Source: Nonomuraea guangzhouensis (lineage in GTDB: Bacteria > Actinomycetota > Actinomycetes > Streptosporangiales > Streptosporangiaceae). Taken from it: a stretch of DNA of 64,000 nt. Positions 53,581-63,397 of the stretch are shown here, piece by piece; within the stretch, counting starts at the first letter, position 1, and each line of letters starts with the position of its first letter. Below the pieces are notes generated by a model. It saw only the letters and a list, made by a program, of their open reading frames with translations, ran no database searches and was not told the DNA's origin. The stretch lies in the NCBI RefSeq assembly GCF_019396345.1, contig NZ_JAHKRM010000044.1:1-64000 (forward strand). The letters are read 5' to 3'. The translations under genes were made by a program, and so were the position numbers.

Positions 53581-54402
53581 TCAGGAGATGTCCACTGCGC
53601 TGTCGGACGCTTTGCCGCCCGACTGCCAGCCCTCCACCCGCCACTCGTTGGTCCAGGTGGCGCCGTTGAACCCGACGCGCTTCAGGCCGTACTTCTGCGC
53701 GTAGGCGACCGACCAGGCGGCGACCAGCCAGCCGCGCTTCCGCGTCGAGATGGCCGGGTTGCCGAGCGCCCGCGTGAGCTGGCGCCGCGCCTCGGCGGTC
53801 TTGGCCTGGGGCGCGGGCGTGCTCGCCTTGGGCGGCGGGTACCAGCAGTGCACGGACTTCGGGACCCGCCCGGTGAACGCCGACGCCAGCAGCTTGGCGT
53901 CCGACTCGTGCTGGGCGTAGGCGTAGCCGCCCGCCGAGCGCTGGACGGCCTGGGCGGCGTCCGCCAGCGGGATCTTCCGGTAGTTCTTCACCTTGACCAG
54001 TGCGGCGAAGAACCTGTTGGTCGCGTAGACGGGGTCGAGGAGCTGCTTGCGCTTGCCCCACCCCTGCGACGGGCGCTGCTGGAACACGCCGACGGAGTCG
54101 CGGTCGCCGTAGGCGAGATTGGACAGCTTCGACTCCTGCAATGCGGTCCCGTAGGCGATCACCACCGCCCGTTCGGGCAGCTTGCGGCGCTCCGCGACGG
54201 CCGCGATGGTGGCTGATATCTGGGCCTGCTCGATGTCGAGAGCCAGCTCTCCTTCGGGGGTCTTGACGCTGCAGTTGGCCTCGGGGACGGCCAGCGGCTG
54301 CGTCTTTTTCAGCAATTGGTAGAGACCTACGGAGATTGCCACCGCGAGGAGAAGAACTATGACCACGATGGTGATGACTCCGCGAGAGAAGCGCAGGCGC
54401 AC
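53581..54402 (-). CDS. Membrane-anchored lysozyme/transglycosylase-like protein
   Basis: 273 aa. One helix near the N-terminus (8-30), then a domain with GTALQESKLSN (catalytic-type Glu), GDRDSVGVFQQRPSQGWG and PLADAAQAVQRSAGGYAYAQHE, the pattern of actinobacterial peptidoglycan lytic enzymes, sometimes mislabelled heavy-metal transporters. The C-terminal part (AWSVAYAQKYGLKRVGFNG) may be a wall-binding unit. GTG 54402; TAGGTT ends 8 nt upstream. It is divergent from dapD over 37 bp, linking wall turnover to DAP supply. Confidence 0.78.
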   Translation of the reverse strand: MRLRFSRGVITIVVIVLLLAVAISVGLYQLLKKTQPLAVPEANCSVKTPEGELALDIEQAQISATIAAVAERRKLPERAVVIAYGTALQESKLSNLAYGDRDSVGVFQQRPSQGWGKRKQLLDPVYATNRFFAALVKVKNYRKIPLADAAQAVQRSAGGYAYAQHESDAKLLASAFTGRVPKSVHCWYPPPKASTPAPQAKTAEARRQLTRALGNPAISTRKRGWLVAAWSVAYAQKYGLKRVGFNGATWTNEWRVEGWQSGGKASDSAVDIS

Positions 54403-54439
54403 GCTGAAAAACCTACCCGGCCAGATAAGCTCCGTGGCC
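54403..54439. promoter_or_regulatory. Compact divergent promoter region
   Basis: Only 37 bp separate two divergent starts. TAGGTT reads on the minus strand (54415-54410), 8 nt before GTG 54402; TAAGCT reads on the plus strand (54425-54430), 10 nt before the dapD ATG. Each promoter's -35 must lie inside the opposite gene. Confidence 0.5.
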
Positions 54440-55272
<833 letters not shown>

Positions 55273-55273
<1 letters not shown>

Positions 55274-56328
55274 TGCTGGACCTGACACAGGACGTGCGGA
55301 CGCTGACCGCCGCCATCGTGGACATCGAGTCGGTGAGCGGGAACGAGAAGGCGCTGGCCGACCTGGTCGAGCAGGCGCTGGGGGCGTTGCCGTACCTCAA
55401 GGTCGACAGATCCGGCGAGACGCTCGTCGCGCGTACGGAGCTGGGGCGCGGCGAGCGGGTGCTGATCGCCGGGCACCTCGACACGGTGCCGGTCGCCGCC
55501 AACCTGCCCAGCCGCGTCGAGGGCGACCTGCTCTACGGCTGCGGCACCACCGACATGAAGGCGGGGGTGGCGGTCGCGCTCAAGCTGGCCGCGACCGTGC
55601 CCGCCCCGAACCGCGACGTCACCTACGTCTTCTACGACTGCGAGGAGATCGAGGCCGAGCGCAACGGGCTGACCAGGGTGGCGCGCGAGCACCCCGACTG
55701 GCTGGCGGCCGACTTCGCGGTGCTCATGGAGCCCACCGACGGCGTGATCGAGGGTGGCTGCCAGGGCACCCTGCGGGCCGAGATCACGGTGGCCGGCAAG
55801 CGCGCGCACAGTGCCAGGTCGTGGTTCGGGGTCAACGCCATCCACGGCATCGAGCCGGTCCTTGCCAGGCTCAACGCCTACGAGGCCCGGCAGCCGGTGG
55901 TCGACGGCCTCGCCTACCACGAGGGGCTCAACGCGGTCGGCGTGCGCGGCGGCGTGGCCGGGAACGTCATCCCGGACGAGTGCGTGGTCACGGTCAACTA
56001 CCGGTTCGCGCCCGACCTGTCGATCGAGGAGGCGCAGGAGCACGTACGCGAGGTGTTCGACGGGTTCGAGGTCGAGTTCACCGACGGCGCCCCGGCCGCG
56101 CGGCCCGGCCTCACCCATCCGGTGGCGGCGGCCTTCACCGCCGCGGTCGGTGGCACGCCGCGGGCCAAGCTGGGCTGGACGGATGTCGCGCGCTTCTCCA
56201 CACTGGGGGTGCCGGCCGTGAACTACGGTCCCGGTGACCCGAACCTGGCGCATCAGCAGGGAGAGTACGTGTCGCTCACGAAGATCGTGCAGAGCGAGCG
56301 GGCCCTGCTGGACTGGCTGACAAAGTGA
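55273..56328 (+). CDS. dapE: Succinyl-diaminopimelate desuccinylase
   Basis: 351 aa M20-family dizinc hydrolase. Metal ligands and acid/base groups lie in IAGHLDTVPVA, CGTTDMKAGVA, DCEEIEAERN, LMEPTDG and near the end GDPNLAHQQGEYV; the dimerisation domain includes GKRAHSARSWFG. It frees LL-diaminopimelate for lysine and peptidoglycan. Start ATG 55273 overlaps the dapD stop by one base. A strong hairpin begins at its own stop codon. Confidence 0.93.
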
Positions 56329-56373
56329 AAGTGGCTTTCCTCGCCGGCCATTTGGCGGGGAAAGCCACTTTCA
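56326..56373. terminator. Strong terminator at the dapE stop codon
   Basis: Two 20 bp arms with one G:T mismatch (TGAAAGTGGCTTTCC... / ...GGAAAGCCACTTTCA) and an 8 nt loop. The left arm begins with the dapE TGA. Works in both directions; no T-run. Confidence 0.8.
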
Positions 56374-56556
56374 GTCCCGAGCAGCACCCTCGGCAGTTAG
56401 ACGCAGGCGAGTCGAAATCTGGTTCCTGCTTCTTACAAGATTTTTTACTCGGCTTCTTCGGGCCATCTACCAGGGCATTTGCCGCGCAGACCGTTTGGCG
56501 GATGGTCAGCTCTCGTTGTGCGCGGGTCCGGGGGGCGTTGGGCTAGCGTGACCGGC

Positions 56557-57354
56557 ATGAAACAGAAACGTCCGGAACGCCGTCAGGGACAGGCTGTGGT
56601 CCGCGGCAGGCTCGCACCCAGCACCACCCATGATCAGCGGCTGCTCGACCGCCAGGGCCCCGCCGACTGGGTGCACATGGACCCGTGGCGGGTGCTGCGC
56701 ATCCAGGCGGAGTTCGTGGAGGGGTTCGGGCAGCTGGCCGAGCTGCCCCGGGCGGTCACCGTCTTCGGCTCGGCGCGCACCCGCGAAGACTCCCCGGACT
56801 ACGGCATGGGCCGCGAGCTCGGCCGGGCGCTGGCCCGCGCCGGCTACGCGGTGATCACCGGTGGCGGCCCCGGGATCATGGAGGCGGCCAACCGGGGGGC
56901 CTCGGACGTCGACGGCGCCGTGTCGGTGGGGCTCGGCATCGAGCTGCCCTTCGAGCAGAAGATGAACGACTACGTGGACCTCGGCATCGAGTTCCGCTAC
57001 TTCTTCGTGCGCAAGACGATGTTCGTCAAATACTCGTGCGGGTTCATCGCGCTGCCCGGCGGGTTCGGCACGCTCGACGAACTGTTCGAGGCGCTCACCC
57101 TGGTGCAGACGCAGAAGGTCACGTCCTTCCCCGTCGTGCTGATGGGCTCGGAGTTCTGGGGCGGGATGCTCGACTGGATCAAGAACGCGCTGCTCGGCAC
57201 CGGCAAGATCGCCGAGCAGGATCTCGACCTCATCACCGTGACCGACGATGTGGACGAGGCCGTGCGCATCATCGCGGACGCGGACCTCGCGCGGTCCAAG
57301 CAGCTCCAGGAGGAGCGGGAGGCCGCAGCCGCCCAGCTCGCCGAGCCCCAATAG
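56557..57354 (+). CDS. LOG-family nucleotide phosphoribohydrolase (TIGR00730), long form
   Basis: 265 aa. A 65-residue extension precedes the Rossmann core VTVFGSARTREDSP, VITGGGPGIMEAANRGA and the catalytic LPGGFGTLDELFEAL. LOG proteins release free cytokinin-type bases or other N6-modified adenines and AMP-derived ribose phosphate. ATG 56557 has TAGCGT ending 8 nt before it. A paralogue follows 10 bp downstream. Similar LOG genes follow dapE in mycobacteria. Confidence 0.87.
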   Translation: MKQKRPERRQGQAVVRGRLAPSTTHDQRLLDRQGPADWVHMDPWRVLRIQAEFVEGFGQLAELPRAVTVFGSARTREDSPDYGMGRELGRALARAGYAVITGGGPGIMEAANRGASDVDGAVSVGLGIELPFEQKMNDYVDLGIEFRYFFVRKTMFVKYSCGFIALPGGFGTLDELFEALTLVQTQKVTSFPVVLMGSEFWGGMLDWIKNALLGTGKIAEQDLDLITVTDDVDEAVRIIADADLARSKQLQEEREAAAAQLAEPQ

Positions 57355-57364
57355 GCTCACATGC

Positions 57365-57949
57365 GTGAATATCTGCGTCTTTTGCGCCTCAAGTCTGAAA
57401 ATTGACGAGAAATACCTCGAACTCGCCACAGAGGTCGGCGCCGAGCTCGCCCAGCGTGGGCACACGCTGGTGAGTGGCGGCGCGACCGTCTCGTGCATGG
57501 GCGCCGTCACCACGGCCACCCGCGCCTCCGGCGGCCGGACCATCGGCGTGATCCCGCAGGTCCTGGTCGACATCGAGATCGCCGACACCGACTCGGACGA
57601 GCTGATCGTCACCACCGGCATGCGTGAGCGCAAGGCCATCATGGACGAGCGCTCCGACGCCTTCCTCGTGCTGCCCGGCGGCATCGGCACGCTGGAGGAG
57701 CTCTTCGAGATCTGGACGGCCCGCGTGCTCGGCATCCACGACCGCCCCCTGGTGATCCTCGACCCGTGGGGTCTGTACACGCCGCTGCGGCAGCTCGTCG
57801 AGAACATGTACGAGGCGGGTTTCACCCGCGCCAACGTCTTCGACGCCATCTCCTGGACCAGCACGGTCGAGGAGGCGTTCGCGCACCTAGAGGCCACGGC
57901 CAAGCATGTGCGGCCCAGCGTCGAGGAGCTCGGGGAGTCCACCGGCTGA
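57365..57949 (+). CDS. LOG-family nucleotide phosphoribohydrolase, short form
   Basis: 194 aa. VNICVFCASSLKID, LVSGGATVSCMGAV and LPGGIGTLEELFEIWTARVLG are the family landmarks; length is canonical. In the middle motif the usual GGGxxGLMG reads GGATVSCMG, so substrate handling may differ from its neighbour. GTG 57365; TAGGCT, which starts with the stop of the upstream gene, ends 7 nt before it, indicating a separate leaderless transcript. Confidence 0.85.
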   Translation: MNICVFCASSLKIDEKYLELATEVGAELAQRGHTLVSGGATVSCMGAVTTATRASGGRTIGVIPQVLVDIEIADTDSDELIVTTGMRERKAIMDERSDAFLVLPGGIGTLEELFEIWTARVLGIHDRPLVILDPWGLYTPLRQLVENMYEAGFTRANVFDAISWTSTVEEAFAHLEATAKHVRPSVEELGESTG

Positions 57950-58029
57950 CCCGCCGTGGGGAGTCCCAAGAGGTAACAGGCGCGGCAAGTGCGAGACTCG
58001 TGCCTCGATCGTATGAGTACGATGCCAAT

Positions 58030-58740
58030 GTGCTGGTCGTACTCGCCATTGCCGCGCTCGCCATTCTGGCCTGCGTGGTCCTGGTCTCCCTCGGAAGGGG
58101 CGGGGAGCTGACCGAGTTCCCGCCGGATGTCCCGCCTCTCGATCTGCCCGAGCCAGGGCAGCTCACGGCGGTCGACTTCATGGCGCTGCAGCTGCCGGTG
58201 AACCTGGTCGGCTATCACACGCAGAGCGTCGACGAGACCCTGCGAAGGGCGGCGACCGCGATCAGTGCGCGTGACACCAGGATCGCGGTGCTCGAACAGC
58301 GGGTCTCCGAGCTGCTGTCGAGGCGGCTGTACGCCCGCCAGGAGGTGTACGCGGCTCCGGGCGGCGAGCTACGCACCGACCACGAGCCGCCGGCCGCGCC
58401 CTTCGAGCTCTCCCAGAAGGGGGACGCGGCCGCCGAATACCAACACGCCCGGCCGTACGCGGAGGAGCATCAGGACGCGGACGGACCTGAGGACACGGAC
58501 GGGTCGCAGGACGTGGCGGTAGAGCCTGGCGCGGCGGTAGAGCCGGAAGACGACGCCACGCCACCGGGCGCCGAGGTCCCCGCCCAGCCCGACGCCGAGC
58601 CCGGCGAGGCAGACGTGCGGGTGGAGGCTCACCCCGATGCGACGGCCGCCTTCGACGCCGCGGCCGCGGCCGACGAGGACGGACGCGACGCTGAGCCGGT
58701 CCACGTCCCGGTTGGCGAGGACGGGGACGAGCGCAAGTGA
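58030..58740 (+). CDS. DivIVA-domain membrane protein
   Basis: 236 aa. An N-terminal membrane helix (1-20) precedes a DivIVA-like segment (LTAVDFMALQLPVNLVGYHTQSVDETLRRA) and a short coiled coil (IAVLEQRVSELLSRRLYARQ), then a long acidic, Pro/Ala-rich tail. It may target growing poles or septa. GTG 58030 with TACGAT ending 7 nt upstream. Overlaps tag by 4 bp; the same pair occurs near mycobacterial sigE. Confidence 0.75.
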   Translation: MLVVLAIAALAILACVVLVSLGRGGELTEFPPDVPPLDLPEPGQLTAVDFMALQLPVNLVGYHTQSVDETLRRAATAISARDTRIAVLEQRVSELLSRRLYARQEVYAAPGGELRTDHEPPAAPFELSQKGDAAAEYQHARPYAEEHQDADGPEDTDGSQDVAVEPGAAVEPEDDATPPGAEVPAQPDAEPGEADVRVEAHPDATAAFDAAAAADEDGRDAEPVHVPVGEDGDERK

Positions 58741-59288
58741 CGGAAGTGATCCGCTGCACCTGGACGGGCATGGCGGACCCGATCTACATCACGTACCACG
58801 ACGAGGAATGGGGCCGCCCGGTCCGCGGCGACGACGGCGTCTTCGAGCGGGTCGCCCTGGAAGCCTTCCAGTCGGGCCTGTCGTGGCTGACGATCCTGCG
58901 CAAGCGGGAGAACTTCCGCGCGGCCTTCGACCAGTTCTCCATCCCCAAGGTCGCCGCCTACACCGAACAGGACGTGACCCGGCTCCTGGGCGACCCCGGC
59001 ATCGTGCGTAACCGCGCCAAGGTGGAGGCGACCATCAACAACGCGCAGGCCGCGCTCGACCTCCCCGGCGGCCTGTCCGACCTGGTCTGGGAGTACGCCG
59101 ACGCCGAGTCCCCGATCCCCAGGTCGATGGCCGACGTCCCGGCCATCACCCCGGCCTCCAAGGCGCTGGCCAAGGAGCTCAAGAAGCGCGGCTTCAAGTT
59201 CGTCGGCCCGACCACCGCCTATGCCCTCATGCAAGCCATCGGCCTGGTCAACGACCACATCGAGGGCTGCGTCGCCCGGCAGGCATAA
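58737..59288 (+). CDS. tag: DNA-3-methyladenine glycosylase I
   Basis: 183 aa HhH-superfamily enzyme removing 3-methyladenine from alkylated DNA. RCTWTGMADPIYITYHDEEWG at the start, AFQSGLSWLTILRKRENFRAAF in the core, GPTTAYALMQAIGLVNDHIEGC at the end; the first Cys, the His and the last Cys bind structural zinc. GTG start overlaps the DivIVA-like gene by 4 bp. Its final 19 bp, including the stop, are repeated exactly once downstream. Confidence 0.93.
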   Translation: MTEVIRCTWTGMADPIYITYHDEEWGRPVRGDDGVFERVALEAFQSGLSWLTILRKRENFRAAFDQFSIPKVAAYTEQDVTRLLGDPGIVRNRAKVEATINNAQAALDLPGGLSDLVWEYADAESPIPRSMADVPAITPASKALAKELKKRGFKFVGPTTAYALMQAIGLVNDHIEGCVARQA

Positions 59289-59308
59289 AGTCGCCCGGCA
59301 GGCATAAA
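59271..59308. repeat. Exact 19 bp tandem duplication at the tag 3' end
   Basis: GTCGCCCGGCAGGCATAAA occurs at 59271-59289 and again at 59290-59308 with no spacer. The first copy carries the tag stop codon. Five bases later the convergent gene ends. Confidence 0.95.
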
Positions 59309-59312
59309 GGGG

Positions 59313-60089
59313 TCAGCGGCCGCGGAACGACGGCTGCTCCTTGGCCAGGAAGGCCCGCGTGGCGTCGAGGTGATCCTGGGTGGCCACGCACGCGTCCTGC
59401 AGGTCGGCCTCCAAGGCCAGGGTCTCCGGCAGCGAGTGCGTCGTGGCGTAGGCCAGCGCCCGCTTCGTGGCCGCGAACGCCACGGTCGGCCCCGCCGCCA
59501 GTCGTACGGCCAGCTCCTGGGCGGTCTTGAGCACGTCGTCGGCGGGCACCACACGGGTGACCACGCCCAGTTCGAGCGCGCGGGCCGCGGTGAGCGGCTC
59601 GCCGAGCAGCAGCAGCTCGGCCGCCCGCCCCGGGCCGACCAGGCGGGCCAGCGTCCACGACGCGCCCGAGTCGGGTGCCAGGCCGATCCCGGTGAACGCC
59701 ATCGCGAACTTGGCCTTCTCCGAGGCCACCCGCAGGTCGCAGGCGAAGGCCAGCGAGGCGCCCGCCCCGGCGGCCACGCCGTTGACCGCGGCCACGACCG
59801 GCTTGGCCATGGTGGTGATCAGCTCCACGATCGGGTTGTAGTGCTCGCGGACCGTGTCGGCCAGGCCGCGGCCCGCCTCCAGGTTGTCGGCGTGCTCACG
59901 CAGGTCCTGGCCCGCGCAGAAGGCCCGTCCGGAGCCGGTGAGCAGCACCGCGCGGACCCCGGCGTCGGCGGCGGCGCGGTGCAGCGAGTCGAGCAGGGCG
60001 GTCTTCAGCTGGGCGGTCAGCGAGTTCATCGCGTCGGGCCGGTCGAGGGTGATGGTGGCCACGGAATCGGTCACGTCATAACGGATCAA
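59313..60089 (-). CDS. Enoyl-CoA hydratase/isomerase, PaaG-like
   Basis: 258 aa crotonase. ATITLDRPDAMNSL opens the fold; GRAFCAGQDL and AAVNGVAAGAGASLAFACDLRVAS form the two oxyanion strands; FTGIGLAPDSGASW supplies the region of the active acid (Asp, as in the PaaG/ring-epoxide isomerase group, rather than Glu). With a PaaX regulator coupled upstream, a role in phenylacetyl-CoA breakdown is likely, but no other paa genes are in view. TTG 60089 overlaps the PaaX stop by 4 bp with GGAG upstream. Confidence 0.85.
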   Translation of the reverse strand: MIRYDVTDSVATITLDRPDAMNSLTAQLKTALLDSLHRAAADAGVRAVLLTGSGRAFCAGQDLREHADNLEAGRGLADTVREHYNPIVELITTMAKPVVAAVNGVAAGAGASLAFACDLRVASEKAKFAMAFTGIGLAPDSGASWTLARLVGPGRAAELLLLGEPLTAARALELGVVTRVVPADDVLKTAQELAVRLAAGPTVAFAATKRALAYATTHSLPETLALEADLQDACVATQDHLDATRAFLAKEQPSFRGR

Positions 60090-60898
60090 AGTAGCTCCCT
60101 GTCGACGAACGCGGCGGCCGCGGGCAGCAGGCGGCTCGCCTCCTGCTCGAAATAGGCCCTGGCCTTCTCTCCCGGCCAGCCGGACGGCAGCAGTTCCGGC
60201 GGGAGGCCGGGATCCTGGAACAGGAAGTTGCGCCATCCGTGCACGAGCTTGCTCCTGGTCGCGAACACCTGATCAACCGGGGCGCCGCCGGGCAGCGCGC
60301 CGACCAGATTGACAGCTTCTGACAGCCAGTGTTCGTACGCCGCGCCGATGGCGGTCAGATCCCAGGCGCGGGCCACCAGTTCGCGCGGATCGCCCTCCAG
60401 CGCCGCGTCGAATCTGTCGGCGTGTACGCCCTCACTGTCCAGCAGGTTGTCCAGTTCGATCGACGATCGCGGGCCGATCCAGGTCGTCTCCGACAGTGCG
60501 GCGTACCCCAGGAACGTCAGGTCGGCGCGGATCCGCTCCCTGCGCGCACGGTCCTTGACCGGCCCGAACACGATCACGTGCCACCGGCCACGCCAGCTCA
60601 GAGTTCCGGCTCGGTAAATTCTCAACGCCGCCTCGTCCAGACGTCTGACGCACTTCGGGGTAAGTCCGTAACCGGCGCCTTGGGGCAGCCTGACGGGCTG
60701 CAGCCAGCCCTGGCGCACCATGCGGGAAACAGCGGTCCGTACGGCCGGAGCGGCGATTTCCAAGGGCTTCATGAGCCGTACCAGCGCGGCCACGGACGCC
60801 TGCCCACCGCGCGAGCGCAGGTGGTCTCCATAGAGGTCGAACAGAGCGGCGCGAGCGTGCACGAAGTCCAGTTTGGACGCCTTCGCCAGCCGGGACAA
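60086..60898 (-). CDS. PaaX-family transcriptional regulator
   Basis: 270 aa. ARAALFDLYGDHLRSRGG starts the N-terminal winged helix, with VAALVRLMKPLEIAAPAVRTAVSRMVRQGWL as HTH; WHVIVFGPVKDRARRERIRADLTFLGYAALSETTWIGPR is the central ferredoxin-like domain; the C-terminus ends in a helical domain. PaaX proteins are usually repressors released by phenylacetyl-CoA. TTG 60898 is the furthest start; a GTG eleven codons later is possible. Confidence 0.87.
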   Translation of the reverse strand: MSRLAKASKLDFVHARAALFDLYGDHLRSRGGQASVAALVRLMKPLEIAAPAVRTAVSRMVRQGWLQPVRLPQGAGYGLTPKCVRRLDEAALRIYRAGTLSWRGRWHVIVFGPVKDRARRERIRADLTFLGYAALSETTWIGPRSSIELDNLLDSEGVHADRFDAALEGDPRELVARAWDLTAIGAAYEHWLSEAVNLVGALPGGAPVDQVFATRSKLVHGWRNFLFQDPGLPPELLPSGWPGEKARAYFEQEASRLLPAAAAFVDRELL

Positions 60899-61041
60899 CG
60901 CATTCTGGGAGGAGATCGTTACCCATGAGCGCTCTCGATGCGGGAGAATAGGACATCACAGATGACGTGAATGCGTCGGCCATCCTCACGGGCGGTCGAA
61001 ATCGCGGGCCGCGGGAGCCCAAGGCAGGAAGGGATGCACGC

Positions 61042-61209
61042 ATGGCGGCGATGAAGCCGCGGACCGGCGATGGTCCGCTGGAGGTCACCAAGGAAGGGCG
61101 CGGCATTGTTATGCGGGTCCCCCTGGAGGGTGGCGGCCGGCTCGTCGTGGAGATTTCCGCCGACGAGGCGAAGGCGCTCGGCGAGGCGTTGAAGAGCGTC
61201 GTCGGCTGA
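61042..61209 (+). CDS. DUF3117 protein
   Basis: 55 aa. AAMKPRTGDGPLEVTKEGRG, MRVPLEGGGRLVVEISADEA and ALGEALK cover nearly the whole of this small, highly conserved actinobacterial family, whose role is unknown. ATG 61042 follows GGAAGGG. Same family lies between tag and sigE in mycobacteria. Confidence 0.9.
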   Translation: MAAMKPRTGDGPLEVTKEGRGIVMRVPLEGGGRLVVEISADEAKALGEALKSVVG

Positions 61210-61288
61210 GAGTTTCCCGAGATACAGGTCGTTTCCCGGCCCTGGCGTGCATCCGCGCCAGGGCCGCCGACGTTTGAGGTGGAGTTCC

Positions 61289-62695
61289 GTGCCCATTGAG
61301 ACCACGGCATCGGTGGTGGCCGACGTCCCGGCGGACGTCGAGCTGCTGGCGGTGCCCTTTGACGCCGATCTCGTTCCCGCCATCGAGCTCGACCTGCACG
61401 TGCCGGCGGCGGCCCTGCTGGCGCACTACGACGCCAAGGGCGAGGCGGGTGAGGTGATCGAGGTCCCGGTGGCGCGGGAGGGCGGTGTCGGCCGGGTGCT
61501 GCTGTACGGGGTCGGCGACGGCTCGCCGCGCGCGCTGCGCAAGGCGGCGACGGCGCTCACCCGCAAGGCCAAGGGCAAGCAGGCGCTGGTCGTGGTGCCG
61601 CCGACGGGCGACGTGACGGCCTTCGCCGAGGCGGCGCTGCTGGCGGCCTACACCTTCAAGATCGGTGCGCCGGGCAAGCAGTCCGTGCGCGCGCTGACGT
61701 TCGTGGGCGCCGACGAGGGCTCGGTCCGGCGGGGCCAGACCGTGGCCGAGGCGGTGGCGCTGGCCCGCGACCTGACCAACACGCCCGCGTCGGTCAAGAA
61801 CCCGGCCTGGCTGGCCGAGCGCGCGGCCGAACTCGACGTGCCGGTACGCGTCTGGGACGAGGAGCAGCTCCAGGCGGACGGCTTCGGCGGCATCCTGGCC
61901 GTCGGCCGGGGCTCGGCCAACCCGCCCCGCCTCATCCAGCTCTCCTACACCCCGGCCGAGCCGAGCGAGCGGCACGTGGTGCTGGTGGGCAAGGGCATCA
62001 CGTTCGACTCGGGCGGCCTGTCGCTCAAGCCGAACGAGAACATGAAGACCCAGAAGACCGACATGGCGGGCGGCGCCGTGGTGATCGCCGTCATCTCCGC
62101 GCTCGCCCGGCTCGGCGCGCCGGTGCGGGTCACCGGCCTGGTCGCGTCGGCCGAGAACATGCCTTCGGGCACGGCCCAGCGGCCCAGCGACGTCATCACG
62201 CACTACGGCGGACGCACGGTCGAGGTGCTCAACACCGACGCCGAGGGGCGGCTGGTGCTGGCCGACGCGCTCGCCTACGCCGACGCCGAGCTCGACCCCG
62301 ACGCGGTCGTCGACATCGCCACGCTGACCGGGGCGATCACCATCGCGCTGGGCCGCGGCTACGGCGCCGTCTACGCCACCGACGACGACCTCGCCCAGCG
62401 GCTGGTCGACGCGGGGCAGGTCAGTGACGACCGGCTGTGGCGGATGCCGCTGATCGACGACTACGCGCGGGCACTGGAGTCGCCCATCGCGGACCTGGCC
62501 AACGTGGAGAGCGGTTCCACTTATGGGGCCGGGTCGATCACGGCGGCGTTGTTCCTGCGGGAGTTCGCGGGCAAGCGGCCGTGGGCGCACCTCGACATCG
62601 CGGGCGTCGGGCGCAGCACCGTGGACGACGGTGTGCTGACCAAGGGCGCGACCGGGTTCGGGGTGCGGGTGCTGCTGGAGTGGCTGACGCGTTAG
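61289..62695 (+). CDS. pepA: Leucyl aminopeptidase (M17)
   Basis: 468 aa. N-terminal macro-like domain, then the dizinc catalytic domain: VLVGKGITFDSGGLSLKP (Lys and Asp ligands), TDMAGGAVVIA, NTDAEGRLVLADAL (signature). It releases N-terminal residues from peptides as a hexamer in the cytoplasm. GTG 61289 follows GAGGTGGAG. The stop overlaps the convergent O-methyltransferase by 4 bp. Confidence 0.94.
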   Translation: MPIETTASVVADVPADVELLAVPFDADLVPAIELDLHVPAAALLAHYDAKGEAGEVIEVPVAREGGVGRVLLYGVGDGSPRALRKAATALTRKAKGKQALVVVPPTGDVTAFAEAALLAAYTFKIGAPGKQSVRALTFVGADEGSVRRGQTVAEAVALARDLTNTPASVKNPAWLAERAAELDVPVRVWDEEQLQADGFGGILAVGRGSANPPRLIQLSYTPAEPSERHVVLVGKGITFDSGGLSLKPNENMKTQKTDMAGGAVVIAVISALARLGAPVRVTGLVASAENMPSGTAQRPSDVITHYGGRTVEVLNTDAEGRLVLADALAYADAELDPDAVVDIATLTGAITIALGRGYGAVYATDDDLAQRLVDAGQVSDDRLWRMPLIDDYARALESPIADLANVESGSTYGAGSITAALFLREFAGKRPWAHLDIAGVGRSTVDDGVLTKGATGFGVRVLLEWLTR

Positions 62696-63330
62696 GGCGC
62701 GGTCTTGACGGCGGCGAGCAGCCCGTCGCCCAGGGGCATCATCAGCGAGCGCAGGCGGTCGTCGGACTGCACGAGCTTGCCCAGCTCGCGCAGCGCGACC
62801 GTGTCGGGGTCGCGCTGCGCCGGGTCGGCCACGCGGTTGTGCCAGAGAACGTTGTCGAAGGCGACGATGCCGCCCACGCGCAGCAGCCTGACGGCCTCGG
62901 CCAGGTAGTCGGCGTACTCCTGCTTGGCGCCGTCGGCGAAGACCATGTCGTAGCCGCCGTCGGAGAGCCGGGGCAGCACGTCGAGTGCCCGGCCGCCGAT
63001 CAGCCGCACCCGCCCGCCGGAGAACCCGGCCTCCGCGAACGCCTGCCTGGCCAGCCGCTGGTGCTCCTGCTCCACGTCGACGCTGGTCAGCGTGCCGTCG
63101 GGGCGCATGCCGCGGAGCAGCCAGAGACCTGAGACGCCGCAGCCGGTGCCGATCTCGACGACCGACTTGGCGTTGACGGCCGTGGCGAGGAAGCAGAGTG
63201 CCGCTCCGCCCCCGGGAAGGATGGGTGTGGCACCCATCTCCAGGCCGCGCAGCCGCGCCGCGTGCAGGATCTCATCTTCGTGATGGAACTGCTCCGCATA
63301 GGCCAGAGTGGCCTCTACCGGACTGGTCAT
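62692..63330 (-). CDS. O-methyltransferase (Rv1220c-like, divergent from sigE)
   Basis: 212 aa of the catechol/caffeoyl-CoA class. VVEIGTGCGVSGLWLLRG is motif I, LTSVDVEQEHQRLA motif II, YDMVFADGAKQEYADYL includes the metal-binding Asp, and FDNVLWHNRVAD follows. Its place divergent from sigE matches the mycobacterial order. ATG 63330 follows GGAGGAGG. Substrate unknown. Confidence 0.88.
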   Translation of the reverse strand: MTSPVEATLAYAEQFHHEDEILHAARLRGLEMGATPILPGGGAALCFLATAVNAKSVVEIGTGCGVSGLWLLRGMRPDGTLTSVDVEQEHQRLARQAFAEAGFSGGRVRLIGGRALDVLPRLSDGGYDMVFADGAKQEYADYLAEAVRLLRVGGIVAFDNVLWHNRVADPAQRDPDTVALRELGKLVQSDDRLRSLMMPLGDGLLAAVKTAP

Positions 63331-63397
63331 CGGCCTCCTCCCCCCACTTTCGTGCGATTGGTCACCGATCGCAGCCTAGGGGAGACACGCCGGGACG

